Positions 1-10,811 of a stretch of DNA of 18,510 nt are shown in pieces. The notes under the pieces are model-generated. The model did not search any database. It saw nothing but the letters and a program-made list of their open reading frames with translations, and was not told where the DNA came from. How positions within the stretch are numbered: position 1 is the stretch's first letter; each line of letters opens with the position of its first letter. The stretch is from Acanthaster planci (taxonomy: Eukaryota > Echinodermata > Asteroidea > Valvatida > Acanthasteridae), in NCBI RefSeq assembly GCF_001949145.1, contig NW_019091696.1, positions 76,046 to 94,555 on the forward strand, given 5' to 3'. A program made the position numbers and the translations under genes.

Positions 1-1598
1 GCCCGGCAGCGCATATAACGGTTAAAAAAAAAGCACCCGGCAGCAAGTGGTTAATTAGGACTCCGCCAGTAGTGGGAACACACACAAATCAACTAAACAG
101 AAAAGAACTATTTTTAAATTCGCAACTGGCCTCTGGCATTCAATTAATGAACAAAAATAATTGCATCATTTCAAATATTTACAATTTGATAGTATGGATT
201 CAAATCGTTGAATCAGCCCAACAAGTTTCTAGGTTGTAATTCACAATCTAATTAGCTTGTGGCTCTAGCCAGCAGGTAACCGAATCAAGTGCCATCTTTA
301 AACAGTTTGGTCAGTACTCATTACTGCATCTACAATTATACAGCACAACCAGTAAATTGTACAACAATAACAGAACTACAGGAACTACAGGCACGGCTGA
401 GATGAGGCACGGGGCACAAATGCATGAAGATAGAAAATAAACTTACAGAATTTGTCAGGATATCCACATGTTTCAGAAGTGGCATTCATACATGTACATG
501 CAACAGAAACAAATCATAACAGCATGTTGCCTTTACCAGCACCCAGTCGCAAATCCTCAAGAGGCAATAGTGGGCTCTAGCTTTAATACAGAGTGCCCAA
601 CCCAGTTTTCAAAAGAAGGAATGTAAGGGAATGGCCCTCCATTCTCTGGTGATACAAAATAATTCAAGTGTAAGTGACTGATCTACAGAGTGCACACTGA
701 GCTCTGCTCAAGCTTATCCAAGTTAACAAAAGAGTCCTGGTTCAGAAAAGAACAAGCCAAATTCTCAGTATGCAATGAGCCATGAGCAAACACAAAAAGG
801 TATTCTAATTAGACATCAAAAAGGCTTTTCGTTACACTACAGTATGCAAATTCCTTTGTGTCTTATTTTATTTGCTAAAAACTTGATCAATTGTAGTGTG
901 CCCTCTACTCCCACAATGCATAGCAGTGCGGCTGCCATGTTTGTCCTTCTTTTGCTTAGCGCCATTGATAATGGACATGTCTTTTGCCATTTTCAAGTTT
1001 TTCGAGTTTCCATTCTCGCTCCACTTTCTGTGGTAACCTGATCAATTGTAACATATCAGCAATAAACTGTAGTTCTTGTACACATACATAATTTCTGTCT
1101 TTGTATACACCTTTTGTCCTTTTTTGTATGGTATTTTTCTCTTGCTTTGTTTGTGTATGCTTGCAGGTGGGTGAGTTGATTCTACATAGCAGTATCCCCT
1201 GGCGATATGATTATAGGATCAACCAGGTGACCTGCAGTTGAGGGCTTAATGCAATTTAGCAGTCCTCAACTCTACCCCCGGAATTTACACACGACTTAAT
1301 GGCCACTGCCATGGACTCATGTGTAATTCCAGCTGTAGCCAAGTGATTCGGACATGGCCTAAGATCAAGGTGTGCAGGTCACAAGCCGATACTCGTGATT
1401 ACTGTGCTAACGGTCTGCTTTGTACAGGCCGTTTCTTGGCAGAAGTGGCGTTTACCAACAACTATGCACTGGGGACTGTGCTGAGGGGCATACGGTTAGA
1501 ATGCTGAGCTGTCTTAGTGCCACTACCAGGACGACAAGGTCTGTTGAGGCTGTCTGCATTCCAGCAGTGCCTTCTGAAGAATACCACACACTACCGGC
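1..1598. other. No gene recognised; AT-rich non-coding DNA
   Basis: No reading frame here resembles a protein family I know. An 88-codon open frame at 775-1041 has no recognisable domain and looks like chance. The first 60 bases contain two related units beginning CCCGGCAGC and ending GGTTAA (about 3-25 and 36-54). A 7-bp inverted repeat, GTTGAGG at 1237-1243 and CCTCAAC at 1264-1270, could form a hairpin with a 20-base loop. The sequence from about 1300 is richer in GC and leads into the retroelement-like region that follows, so the true left edge of that element could lie between 1160 and 1600. Confidence 0.6.
892..949. repeat. Possible dispersed repeat copy (AGTGTGCCCTCT ... TGCGGCTGCCATGT)
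   Basis: AGTGTGCCCTCTACTCCCACAA followed by GTGCGGCTGCCATGT resembles the block at 4732-4793, which has AGTGCGCCCTCTCTCGCC, a CACAATG, and TGCGGCGCTGCTATGT in the same order. Both blocks lie in non-coding DNA and could be copies of an unnamed short repeat. The similarity is judged by eye and includes gaps. Confidence 0.35.
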
Positions 1599-2589
1599 AT
1601 GGCTCACAAAGTCTCACAGAGGGTTGGCGGCAAGTCAGCCACGCCAGCCATGCTGACCGTCTCATGCCATGAGGGTTTGAATCAAGTTATAGATCTTCCC
1701 GGGCTACTAAACACTGGGGACGGCCCTGGTGAATACAATGTTGGGCCATGCTGGCACAACACAGACTGGACAGGGTGCATCATCTGAAGATGAGGACATC
1801 AGCTCCACAGCCAGCTTTACACCCTCGGAAGCAAGTCTCTGTCCACTCCAGAAAGACATGAACCAGGTTCTGGGACTGCTTTCCACATCAGCGGAAACTT
1901 CACCATATGCTTCCTTCAAGCATCGCCTGCCACACTGGAGGCCTTGTTTTTAATTTTTCCGGAGCTGCTGCTGGACTGCTCATACGTCAAGATGTTTAAA
2001 GTCCTTGCCAACACAAAGAAATGGTGACCGTATGCCCCCAGAGCAGCAGCCGACTTCCAGTTTTCCCTGGAGGAGTTTGAGAACTTCCTCTCTTTCCCAG
2101 AGATGCCTGTTGCCACCAAAGATAAGCTGGCTTCTGACATCAATAAACCAGCTGGGAAGATCCCCTTCGCAGATAAGGACAAGGCTAACTTTGAGCTCAC
2201 CATCATGAAGCTCGACAGAGCCTCATGACAAGGTTTCTGATGCACTGCATTTATGTCACTTCCATCAGAGTGCCTGTAAAGAAAACTTGCCTGTCACCCC
2301 AGACCTGGTGGTTTTTACAGTCCGGGCACTTGACATCAACGGTATTTTTTAAAAGTTCGCCTGGATCCCCACAATGTCTACATCTGCTCAAAGATCCAAT
2401 GCAGTCAAAGCCATAAATATCCCCTACGTAGTTGTCAAATTAAAGCTCCAAGGTTTCCCACATTACGGCAATGACCTCTTTGCCGGGAAATTCATGGAAA
2501 CGATGGAGGCTGAGGCTAAGCAGATCGACATTGCCCTCAAGCTTAGCTTTTGCGAACCACCCCCTTCACTACCACCGTGCCAGTACTGA
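1599..2589 (+). pseudogene. Gag-like protein remnant of a DIRS-type element
   Basis: Three frames together give the readable protein. Frame one opens at ATG 1599. A second frame (from 1729) carries an acidic run, SSEDEDISSTASFTPSEAS. A third (about 2040-2227) reads FQFSLEEFENFLSFPEMP and continues into charged helical sequence. A +1 shift near 2222 then gives DKVSDALHLCHFHQSACK and LPVTPDLVVFT up to a stop at about 2350. The last piece (2374-2589) includes GNDLFAGKFMETMEAEAKQ. Gag proteins would form the particle in which reverse transcription occurs. The identification rests on its position directly before a DIRS-type RT start and on its general character, not on a diagnostic motif. It contains several stops and frameshifts and cannot encode an intact protein. 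Confidence 0.45.
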
Positions 2590-2772
2590 GCCAATGATCA
2601 CCAAGCCCAATACGCAAAGCTGGCTCCATGGCGCTGGGACTCTTGCTCCTTTCTGTCCTTCCGTCCACCCATACAGTGCACCAGTCATGGATGCCCCTCC
2701 TTTTCTCAACCCACAAGATCATTACAGAAGGGATGCAAGGAAAGAGTGACCAGTCCACGTTACCCCTGATTG

Positions 2773-2893
2773 TTCGAGGGATGCCTACAATCATTTGTAG
2801 GGTTCTGGAAAGACATGACCTCAGACGGACGGGTGCTCAATACTGTCTCCCTTGGATATTCTCTAGAATTCATCAGCACCCCTCCATCTAGCC
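2773..2893 (+). pseudogene. N-terminal fragment of DIRS1-type reverse transcriptase
   Basis: Reading from the codon at 2773, the frame gives about 40 residues containing QSFVGFWKDMTSD, then RVLNTVSLGYSLEF and a proline pair. DIRS1-type reverse transcriptases begin with a tryptophan, a T-(S/T)-D, a V-L, a G-Y-x-(L/I)-E-F and a double proline in this order and spacing, so the match is specific. The stretch is open, but nothing recognisable of the fingers or palm (no YxDD-type motif) follows, so the fragment ends by truncation or deletion near 2895. It directly follows the gag-like remnant. Another retroelement group with a similar start cannot be fully excluded. Confidence 0.65.
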
Positions 2894-3806
2894 TTGATCT
2901 AGGTGTTGTATATGGGCGATGATATTGACAACCCCGGCTGTCAGGTCTGCTGTATGTTCGTGGCGGTAACACTGCATGGTGTGTTACACCACACCCTTCG
3001 CTGCAGCAAGTTTGCTTTTAACACGTATGGTACATTGTACAGTACGTCAGGCCATTATACTTTGCGAGTGACATCTAATTCCCAGTGAAGCTATTGCCCC
3101 ACTCTCAGCTTGCTCACGTGCGTGCCTTGTCCCGGTCCATAACCCAACGCATGTACACACGTACATGTACTAGACTGTACTGCAAGCTATAGCTAGCTGG
3201 TAACTGTGCACTGCGTACCCCCATGTGCCTGCTTGATTGTGATTATATATGTGGGATGTTTATTCAATACTGCATCATATGTGTAATTAAAGAGGCTCAC
3301 GATTGGTCCCCCCAAATGAATAACTTATATTTTTTAGGAAGCACGATTTCTGTAATTGGCTCTAGAGTATCTTTGAATTATTCATGACGGCATACATGTA
3401 ACCGCATATCGCTGAGCCCCCCATTTTTGTCCAAAAGTGGATGAAAAAAAACAAAGAAAAACATGAAACCCGGAAGATGCAGATGCTACAAGCCTGGATC
3501 TCTGCTGGGGTTTAACGGCTGCGTAAACTTGCCTTGGACAAGACTACCCTCCATACCGCTCCTTGGTCTGACTCCAGTGCCTCCAGAAAAAAACAAAATG
3601 AGAGGTGCTGGAGTCCAAGATAGATGCTCCCTTCTGAAACAAGCCATACGCCATGTCCCCCAACACTTGGGAACAAGGCCTTCATCTCAACATGCTTCCT
3701 TACACCGAAGAAAGAACCCGGCAAATTGAGAACAAGTTTATAGCCTGAAGAAATTCCACATGGAAACACTCTGGACGGGAACCCAGTCACTAACAGTGTT
3801 GTAGTT

Positions 3807-3858
3807 GAGACCATCAAAAGACCCCACGAGACCATCACAAGACCAACACAAGACCTCC
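3807..3858. repeat. Short 21-22-bp tandem repeat containing AGACC
   Basis: GAGACCATCAAAAGACCCCAC (3807-3827, one base longer in print than the unit core) is followed directly by a near copy at 3828-3849, and then by a partial third copy starting AAGACC. The unit itself is built from two smaller AGACC-containing halves. It lies in a region with no recognised gene, so a simple local duplication is the likely origin. Confidence 0.7.
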
Positions 3859-4731
3859 AGCCTGAATTCAGGTCACAAACTATTCAAATGAACCCCAACA
3901 AAATCATTCCTTTGTCATTGTTCATTCTGTCATTTGTGACTGGTCTTGTGCACAGTCTTGTGTCAGGTCGAAATCCTGATCAGGCTTACGATGGGGCCAC
4001 CACTGGTGAACGAGGCATTGAAGGAGACTAAGATCATTTGATAAATATGGCCTGGTAAGTTCAGAGTGAAGGACAGATGTTTTTTATGTTGTTATTTTAT
4101 TCTGAAAAAAAGTGTCAGGCTAGGCTGGCAGGCAGACCTTTGTATAAAAACATATCCACGAAACCAGGTCGTGCAAGGTCATGACTTTTTTGTTTCCACG
4201 GTGGTAGAAAAAGCATTTCTGCATGGTGCCACCAACGGTACAAACGTGGAAAGTTTTGAAAATCCTGCAGAATTGGTCCATTTTTTATCGCATTAATACT
4301 ATTTATTCAGCAGTCACAGTGCCACTTTACATATACAACTTATTACTTAGATACCATGTGAGTATATTAAACTGTATTCCCCATTTTTGTCACCACCGTT
4401 GGGGTTACTCTTTAACAAGAATAATTGAAATGTGTTAGCTGGCCTGTTTGGCCAGTTACATGTACATGTAAGAGCCCAAGGGGGACACACTCATAGGGCA
4501 GGCCATAGCACATTTGTGCTTTGGTACACTGTATATGCGTAGGTGTATCTGAGCTTAGATTGCTTCAAATGAGGGAATTTGCCCTGGGAAATTTTAGAGT
4601 GCACTTTTCATTTACTATTTCAGTATGGTACATGCATGTATGTACAACTTAGTGTGACCAGTTGACAAAGTGTAGTCAACCGTCCCAGGTTTAATGTCAC
4701 TTTTTTTAGTCCGGCTGTATAATTAGTTGAA

Positions 4732-4793
4732 GTGCGCCCTCTCTCGCCATGTATCACAATGTCTAGCTCTGTAGAAATGCGGCGCTGCTATGT
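4732..4793. repeat. Possible dispersed repeat copy (partner of 892-949)
   Basis: This block has the words AGTGCGCCCTCT, CACAATG and TGCGGCGCTGCTATGT in the same order and similar spacing as the block at 892-949. It is non-coding. An old short interspersed element or miniature DNA transposon is possible but unproven. Confidence 0.35.
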
Positions 4794-7210
4794 ATAAATT
4801 GTAAGTTGTGGTGTTGCGTATGTAGGAGTTATATAAATATTGCCTATTAAGAGTTCCGCTGGTGGGGCAACTTATTTGGCTCATTTCTCTGTATATAGTG
4901 CGTCTTGCCGTGTAGCTTTGCTTTTCTGCCTTTCGTCTTGCGAGGTGCACTTCTGTATGTCCTGTTATTGTCTTTGCTGCACACTGCATTGCATTAGTGT
5001 GGGATACACATCTCCATGTGAAGTTCACACATTGGTATTGATAGTGCTCCTAACTTATGTTGTGAGCCAGCCTAGTTTGGGTGTAGTCCCGATATTGTAA
5101 AATTTGAGTTTGAAATTCGGCAGTATGGCATGGTGGCAGTGGACACATGGTGAGTGAGCACTTTCTAATTTTCTTTTAATAACTGTTTGATTATACATTG
5201 TACACATTTAGATCTGTATCTTGCACTTTTGTAGGCACATCATGGAACTATGTCCTGTTGAGCTCTAATTTGCTTGAGGTAGTTTCTTGTAAGCATCTTT
5301 GCATATTGTTCAGAGATATATATATTTTTGAACATTGTACACTTCAATAAAAATGAGTGGTTGATCATATTTAGTCAACATCCTTAACTTATAATGATTT
5401 GTTTCAGTGTTTCATTAAATGTTTAATTCTGATTTACAGTGACCGACTTGGTCCTCCTGTGGACCTAGCACTATATTACATGTACACGTGTAGGTCATCC
5501 TACACCACCTTGTATTTGATGTACATGTAGCCCTTCCATAACATCTTGAGTAATTTAATTTTGGTAGTTCGTATTCTCAACAATATTACTGGTGGCTGTG
5601 AAACATTTAATTCCTTATTAAACTGATTAGTGCATGTTGATTAAAAAATAATAAGGAATGTAAACCATAAATTCAAAACATATGCTGTGGGAGGGCCGCA
5701 TATTTTATGCCTAAAATGTAAATGAATCCAGTATATGCATATAACTGTACATGTACTTCTAATATATATGATGCTGGGTCACTTATACAAATGTATTTTC
5801 ATTTTAATTTACAGATGGTTCCATCATCATATTGATTGTTGTTTACTTTTTTGTTGGTGTGTTGGGGGTTTTTTAAGGTTTTTTGCTTAACCCTCCTATG
5901 CAAATGTCATCTGGTACAATATTTTGAGCAGTCATTTTTGCCTGTCAAGTGTCTGGTCTAAAACTTCAGTGTTTAACCACCCGTTTGTATGATTTTTATG
6001 GTGCCTTCCCACTGGCCTGCTTTCTGTTTGATAAATCTTGGCCAGTTAGGTGGTTAGGGTTGGGTAGTTTGTGCATGATGGCCAGCCAACAAAAATATAT
6101 GCCAGGTTGGGCCAAAATGGATTTGACCGTCCTTTGACTGAACCAGCATTAAAGGGGGTTAACGTAACTTGGATTAATCTGAATTAATAATTGAATGTAC
6201 ATGTAATTGTTCTAATTTTCAATTTTAATTGAATCAGCAGTCTATTTTCGAAAATTGATGGTTTTTTTTAAAGTTTCTTTACTCTGCATCCCTGTGTCCT
6301 TAACATTTTGGGTTATCCACTACCCTTCTCTTTGGTAAAATTTAACCACTCGGTAATAGTAGGTACATATAGTTTCATCCTTCATGCAATGTAATCTGAC
6401 AGTACATTTATTTAACTCCAATTTTTCTTCAAAATTTTGGGTAGATATTAAGCTTTATATTACAGCTTTAAAGGAATTGCATTTGACTGAAGGCCAAGCT
6501 ATGTACATGGACATGTACACCCATTTATACAATCATAGGGAACCACCTTTTTTTACACTCTGCAGTTAGAAAAAATATCAAAAGTATGTGCATCATATCA
6601 TACAACTGTACTCTCAAATGGTCATAGCTGACATGTTGAATTCACATTGCACAGAACTTTGAAGCACTCATCAGATACACACGTGTACATATATTATGTG
6701 AATCCTACTACATGGAAAACTCTGTATTTTTCAACTACTGTGAGAAGTTGAGGTACATGTGTATACATGTACATTGTAGCTATACTTGTACATGTATAAA
6801 ACCAGAAGGCAAAGGACACTGCTCTGTCTCTGCCATTTGCACCGGTTGAAGCTTGTTCTGAGAAATTAATGAAGCAAATTTCCAGAAAGTAATGATGTAA
6901 ATGAAGAAAAACTGGTTTTCAAAATTCCAGAAATTAGGGGTCCATTTTTGTGTGTGTCCCTGTCACATCTGACATGTAATTTTGTACATTCAGAACACAG
7001 TTTCTAATTTCGAAGAGTGGTGAATTAATGCAGATTACCTGTCAAGCAAATAGTAATAGTTTGAAATTAATTTTGGTGATATGTTCATGTCAAATAACAA
7101 AGGTCAGATGTAGCAGGGACACAAAAATGTCACACTTTTGGACCCCCAGTTTCTGGATTACCCATATACCTTTGGATTCCTTCAAATTGGTTGTAATTTT
7201 GCCTTTTCAG

Positions 7211-7463
7211 ATTGCAGCGAGAGAACTGAATATCTTCTGTCATCCAGATCACAACTTCATGATTGCCAGTATCCCTGTCCATCGTCTGTTTGTCCACACA
7301 CGGAGACTGGTTGCCAAGGGACACAAAGTTGGCGTAGTCAAGCAGACAGAGACCGCTGCCTTGAAGGCTGCTGGGGAAAACCGGGGTGCTCCTTTCCAGA
7401 GGAAGCTTTTGGCCCTGTACACAAAATCCACTCTGATTGGAGAAGATATCCTGTTAGAGCAAT
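7211..7463 (+). CDS. MSH3: MSH3 internal exon: end of mismatch-binding domain (partial gene)
   Basis: MSH3 joins MSH2 to form MutSbeta, which in the nucleus recognises insertion-deletion loops for mismatch repair. The exon starts in phase 0 after the acceptor TTGCCTTTTCAG (ending 7210) with [16 protein letters not shown]. It continues through [41 protein letters not shown] and [14 protein letters not shown]. This is the C-terminal half of the MutS N-terminal domain; the [11 protein letters not shown] ending is typical of MSH3 and differs from MSH6. All 84 codons are open. The donor chosen is GTAAAG at 7464, leaving one base; a weaker site (GTTAGA at 7453) would leave two. Both can be paired in frame with an acceptor of the next exon, so the last 11 bases are uncertain. 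The preceding exon with the F-G-E-D-A-E motif was not found. Confidence 0.93.
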
Positions 7464-9951
7464 GTAAAGCATTTTATGCCTTTGGATTAAATCCCAAATC
7501 AAATTGTGTTTCTGCCTGTACAATAAATGTGCAAATTTTTTATCTTGTCTCAGTCTAATCATGACATGTTCATTTGGCATTTGTCTGCAGATGGTTGTCT
7601 CAAGATATGCCGAGTTAAAAGTTTAGTAAAAGGGGTTGGAGAACAAAAACATGTGTTAATGGGGTCAAGGAAAGGTAAAAAGGAGTAAAAGTCTTTAAAA
7701 AAAGCTGTTTTAGTTTTATGCTGAAACAGCAGTTAAATACTCAAAATTAAATTACAAGTACAGTGATGACACCATTATGGTGTCTCTTCATGATTAGCAG
7801 TCGTGGACACGAACACGTACATGTGCAAAATTTATGGTAAATTAGTCAAGTAATATGGCACAAGTGCAGAGTATCAAAATAATCAAACTTGAAGGTCCAG
7901 GGATGTCTACCCACGAAATTGAACTTTGAAGGCCTGTTACCTAGAATCACAATTATTATATCACCATTACTCTGTATATGGCTTACGTTTGATTATATTA
8001 TGCATTGTCTTGTAAAAGACCTTGCACTAAAAGGTCTTTATTGCACTAAAAGGTCTCTGTTGGAAGATATTGTTTGAAACATGAGTTTGGGTGAGAAAAT
8101 TTTTGAAATATATTGACCCAAAATAGCTTGCAGTATTGTAGTTGAGTATTTTTTGAGTACCAAGGATCTCTGTCAAATGTTGAACCGGTCGGGAGGGAAT
8201 AAAGCTGGCATACACAGGCATTTGATGGTACGTGCACAAAGGTTAAGATTATAAAAGTTTTGTAAAATTTAAGTTTTAAGGAAAAGTGCTAGTCTGAAGT
8301 CATTATTTTATTTTTCAATCATACCTTTTTTGCATACATTGTATGTCAAATGTCCGTGTACTACAGCAGTTAAATATAGGTTTTTCCAGCCGAATTCTTC
8401 CTCTTCACATGCAAATTAGTGACAGGTTCATTCAAATTTGCACAAAATAGATTGACGATCTAGATAACCATTCAAAAAGCAAAACTTATCATTTAATTTC
8501 ATTTTAAGAGCATGCGATTGCACAATTTTGTTATTCAAAAAGTGACGGTTCAGTAGTCAGTTTTGGAAAACATGCAAAAAGCATTCAAATTCGTGTGGAC
8601 ACCCCTGCAGTATGTGTTTTGGCATTCAACTTTGTGAAACAGCTAGCATTTGTGAGATTTGTGCAATGTCATTCATTAACGTGAAGTCTTCTAGTTTTTT
8701 CTTTTGTGTGTGACTAGTTTATGCAAAATATTTCATGAAAGGAAACGATTTGTTCACGGTAGAGATCTCTATAAAAATAACGATTGGTCAATGTTTATTT
8801 GCTAATTTGTATTTTGTTTCTGTTTGAATTGTGAAAAGAATGAACAACAGTGAAGTCAAATTGTTCATATCACACAAATGGACAAAGTGGGGAAATGTAT
8901 AAAAGTATGAGAAAAAATAGAATGAAACATGAAAGCAAATATAGTGCTTTAAAAAGTGACAAAAAGAAAATAAGCCATTGTTTAAGAGAATCCAAAAAAA
9001 TCTTAGTATTCATGCACATTTATTGGGAGAGAGTGAACTCCTTTTGTATTAGATAAAGAAATTGCAAATCAGTAAACGGCATCTAAAGGAGTTTTTTGAG
9101 CATCCGTGATGAGAGTTTCATTTTTTTTAGATATATATATAAAATACATCCAGGTTAATATATGGGGTACACTTCTAGTGTGTTTTTCTGTTTGTAATCT
9201 CCCTTTCAGTTCTATGCGCATCTTAAGTTGCCCTATATTCCTCTTACCTTGAAGTTTTCCAAATTGAAGGCTCAAAATGCAAACATAAATGTCCATAGAC
9301 GAAATTGGAAGTAAAATTCAGGAGGAAATTTCTCATTCCAGTCACCCAGTGCAAAATCAAACGACGGTTATGCACTTTCCAATTGAATGAAATTAGTTCT
9401 AAACAGAATTTGTCAAAATACACTATTCGAAGTCTGTAAACAAATTTGAAGACTCTCCCATATGAAAAAGAAACATGGGAGCAACCAGCTTTTAAAAATC
9501 ATTGGAATAAACAATAATGAATTTGAGTGGAAAGATGACAATTTTGGCCAGGAAAACCTATATTAAGCAGAGAACTATGGTACTTGAAAAGTATTTGACT
9601 ACAAGTACAACACTGCTAGTTTTAGGAATACAAGTTTCAACAAAAGTTGTCTGTTTCAGTAAAACATTTCTTTTCTGCTCAGAGTAAAGTCCTAAGAGTA
9701 TTTTCATGAATTACTTTTTGCCTTAATGACCTTTTAGTATAAGCAGACAACACGTCTCATGGAGAAAATTATTTACCACATTTATGGGATTTGGGGAGAA
9801 GGTCAAGCACACAAATTTGTCAAGCAGTGTTTTTGTTTTACTGCTTTAATTGAAAATTTCCTTCTTGCTTTGTGGGAAGAGGTCATGTTCCTCATGTGCC
9901 CTGGTAGATTTTTTGCTTCCTTAACTGCTCCTTTTTTACATGTGGACCCAG
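7464..9951 (+). other. MSH3 intron (about 2.5 kb)
   Basis: This lies between two exons whose protein products are contiguous in MSH3. It starts GTAAAG and ends in a pyrimidine-rich tract (CTCCTTTTTTACATGTGGACCCAG). No coding region or transposon is recognised inside. It has a 16-bp direct repeat at 8022-8056 and AT-rich sequence. Open frames at 7889-8239, 8850-9056 and 9069-9296 look like chance: they are low in complexity, rich in lysine or aromatic residues, and without a known motif. Confidence 0.75.
8015..8056. repeat. 19-bp direct repeat with embedded hairpin
   Basis: TTGCACTAAAAGGTCT occurs at 8022-8037 and exactly again at 8041-8056, separated by three bases, so the period is 19 bp. 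AAAGACC at 8015-8021 pairs with GGTCTTT at 8033-8039, so the first unit can also form a 7-bp stem. It is intronic to MSH3. A recent slippage or duplication event is the simple explanation. Confidence 0.8.
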
Positions 9952-10091
9952 CCAGCAGCAGCCAAATTTCTGATCCAGTGGACATCGAGGCTTCTTCCTT
10001 CATTCCAAGCAACTACCTGCTCTGCCTTAGTGAATTCACTAAGCCTGGTACCAAGTCGAAAAATAATGTCATGTTTGAGTTTGGGATGGTG
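9952..10091 (+). CDS. MSH3: MSH3 internal exon: junction to connector domain (partial gene)
   Basis: The exon follows a pyrimidine-rich tract and the AG at 9950-9951. In frame it reads SSSQISDPVDIEASSF and then NYLLCLSEFTKPG, ending VMFEFGMV at a perfect GTGAGT donor (10092). The Y-L-L-C-x-S-E motif is the first strand of the MutS connector domain (domain II), with the acidic linker before it as in other MSH3 proteins. The end is in phase 0 and continues exactly into the next exon. The start is ambiguous. Acceptors at 9951 and 9978 pair with the one-base remainder of the 7463 donor. Three tandem AGs at 9955, 9958 and 9961 pair with the alternative 7452 donor. The D-P-V-D-I-E similarity to the linker argues against the 9978 site. 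Confidence 0.88.
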
Positions 10092-10811
10092 GTGAGTACA
10101 TTCCTTCAGAGTTTAGTTGTATGTTGTACGTTAAGTTAAAAAACGTTAAGTTTTCAGTCTCATGGGTGGGGGTAGCAGTCTCAAATCTGAGTACAGAGTG
10201 CTCAGAGTACATTGTACTTCAGGGGCAGAGTCCTGGGCCAAGTACAAGTACACTGGTGATGAGTCCAAGACCAAAGCACCAGGTAATACATTCAAGGCCG
10301 AGTACTGGGCCAAGTCCAAGTACTGAAGTGCAAGTCTGAGTCCACATTCATGTATGTGTACAATACCAAGATGATAAACGAACAGATGAAATATTAGAGT
10401 GAACACATCTATGTGTATATTACTTAAAACAAACACACCATGCACATGGTGTGGTGAATCTGCTGATGGCGGACAGGTCATACTGTCTGAAACATTGATC
10501 ATGAGTTCTTTTCAGAACCACACAACTCACAAAAGGGGTATCCATGCATAATCAGGCTTAAGATTTTGGGGCTTTTGTCTGGTACCAGATTGAATCTGAT
10601 AGAAAGCATTATTGGTAAAGGAAGAAATGCACCTTTCATACTTTTTATGCCCAGTTTCAGCATTTGTCTCCTACTGACAAAGTATCAGGCATTTCAAATA
10701 TTTAGTGTACTTAACTGTGTTCTATATGTTCTCATGCAAAGTGATATTAATAATTGAGAATCTAACTTGAGATGTGAACCTTCCATATTCAATGGCACAC
10801 AACTTTGTTAG
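10092..10811 (+). other. MSH3 intron (720 bp)
   Basis: It begins with the consensus donor GTGAGT and ends with TTTGTTAG at 10804-10811. Both borders are phase 0, and the protein joins across it as FGMV then AIQPATGD, the expected MSH3 sequence order. It contains the degenerate AGTCC/AGTAC repeat at 10193-10335. Open frames within it on both strands (such as 10146-10502 on the minus strand) are made by that repeat and by AT-rich sequence, and are not genes. Confidence 0.85.
10193..10335. repeat. Degenerate hexamer-type repeat (AGTCC/AGTAC, CCAAGT)
   Basis: The stretch is built from GAGTAC, GAGTCC, AAGTAC and AAGTCC words. A 24-base unit, GAG-TCCTGGGCCAAGTACAAG-TAC at about 10228-10252, returns with two substitutions at 10300-10323 as GAGTACTGGGCCAAGTCCAAG plus TAC. 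It is an old microsatellite or minisatellite within the MSH3 intron. Confidence 0.75.

Larger units (their letters stand above)
1599..2895 (+). mobile_element. Decayed 5' part of a DIRS1-like retrotransposon (gag-like region plus RT start)
   Basis: This stretch is richer in GC than its surroundings and gives coherent protein-like text only if frame changes are allowed, as expected of an old retroelement copy. An acidic and serine-rich segment (about 1750-1910) is followed by a gag-like segment (about 2040-2590). After that comes a short segment that matches the beginning of DIRS1-type reverse transcriptase (2773-2893). The order gag then RT is what DIRS elements have. Similarity stops abruptly at about 2895 and no RT palm motifs follow, so the copy is truncated on its 3' side. 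No terminal repeats were identified. The RT piece is the strongest evidence; the gag call is weaker because gag proteins are poorly conserved. Confidence 0.6.
2896..7210. other. Long stretch without a recognisable gene; probably MSH3 intron or upstream DNA
   Basis: I searched this stretch for the MSH3 exons that should precede the one at 7211 (the PIP-box N-terminus and the Y-T-P-L / F-G-E-D-A-E part of the mismatch-binding domain) and did not find them on the + strand. Open frames of 60-108 codons at 3463-3838, 4066-4438, 4723-5100 and 5949-6137 have no recognisable domains. Features seen are a short tandem repeat at 3807-3858, many TACATGTA palindromes, and AT-rich low-complexity sequence from about 5100 onward. 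Two inverted CCAAT-like words (GATTGG about 3301, AATTGG about 3355) lie near each other but are not enough to call a promoter. Confidence 0.55.

Noticed and set aside
850-960. Minus-strand ATG in good context (MAAALLCIVGV), considered as a DHFR start because DHFR and MSH3 are divergent neighbours in vertebrates
   Set aside because: The continuation does not follow DHFR, and the block resembles a second non-coding copy at 4732-4793, so a repeat is more likely.
3290-3480. Two inverted CCAAT-like words as a possible MSH3 promoter
   Set aside because: No first exon was found after them, and such words are common by chance.
3463-3838. Open frames of 88 and 108 codons on opposite strands
   Set aside because: They overlap each other, have no recognisable domain, and do not resemble the MSH3 N-terminus (no PIP-box Q-x-x-L-x-x-F-F).
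7028-7210. Extension of the MSH3 frame upstream of 7211
   Set aside because: The upstream residues do not match MSH3, and a good pyrimidine tract and AG end exactly where similarity begins.
8850-9056. Lysine-rich 68-codon open frame
   Set aside because: Low-complexity translation of A-rich intron; no family resemblance.
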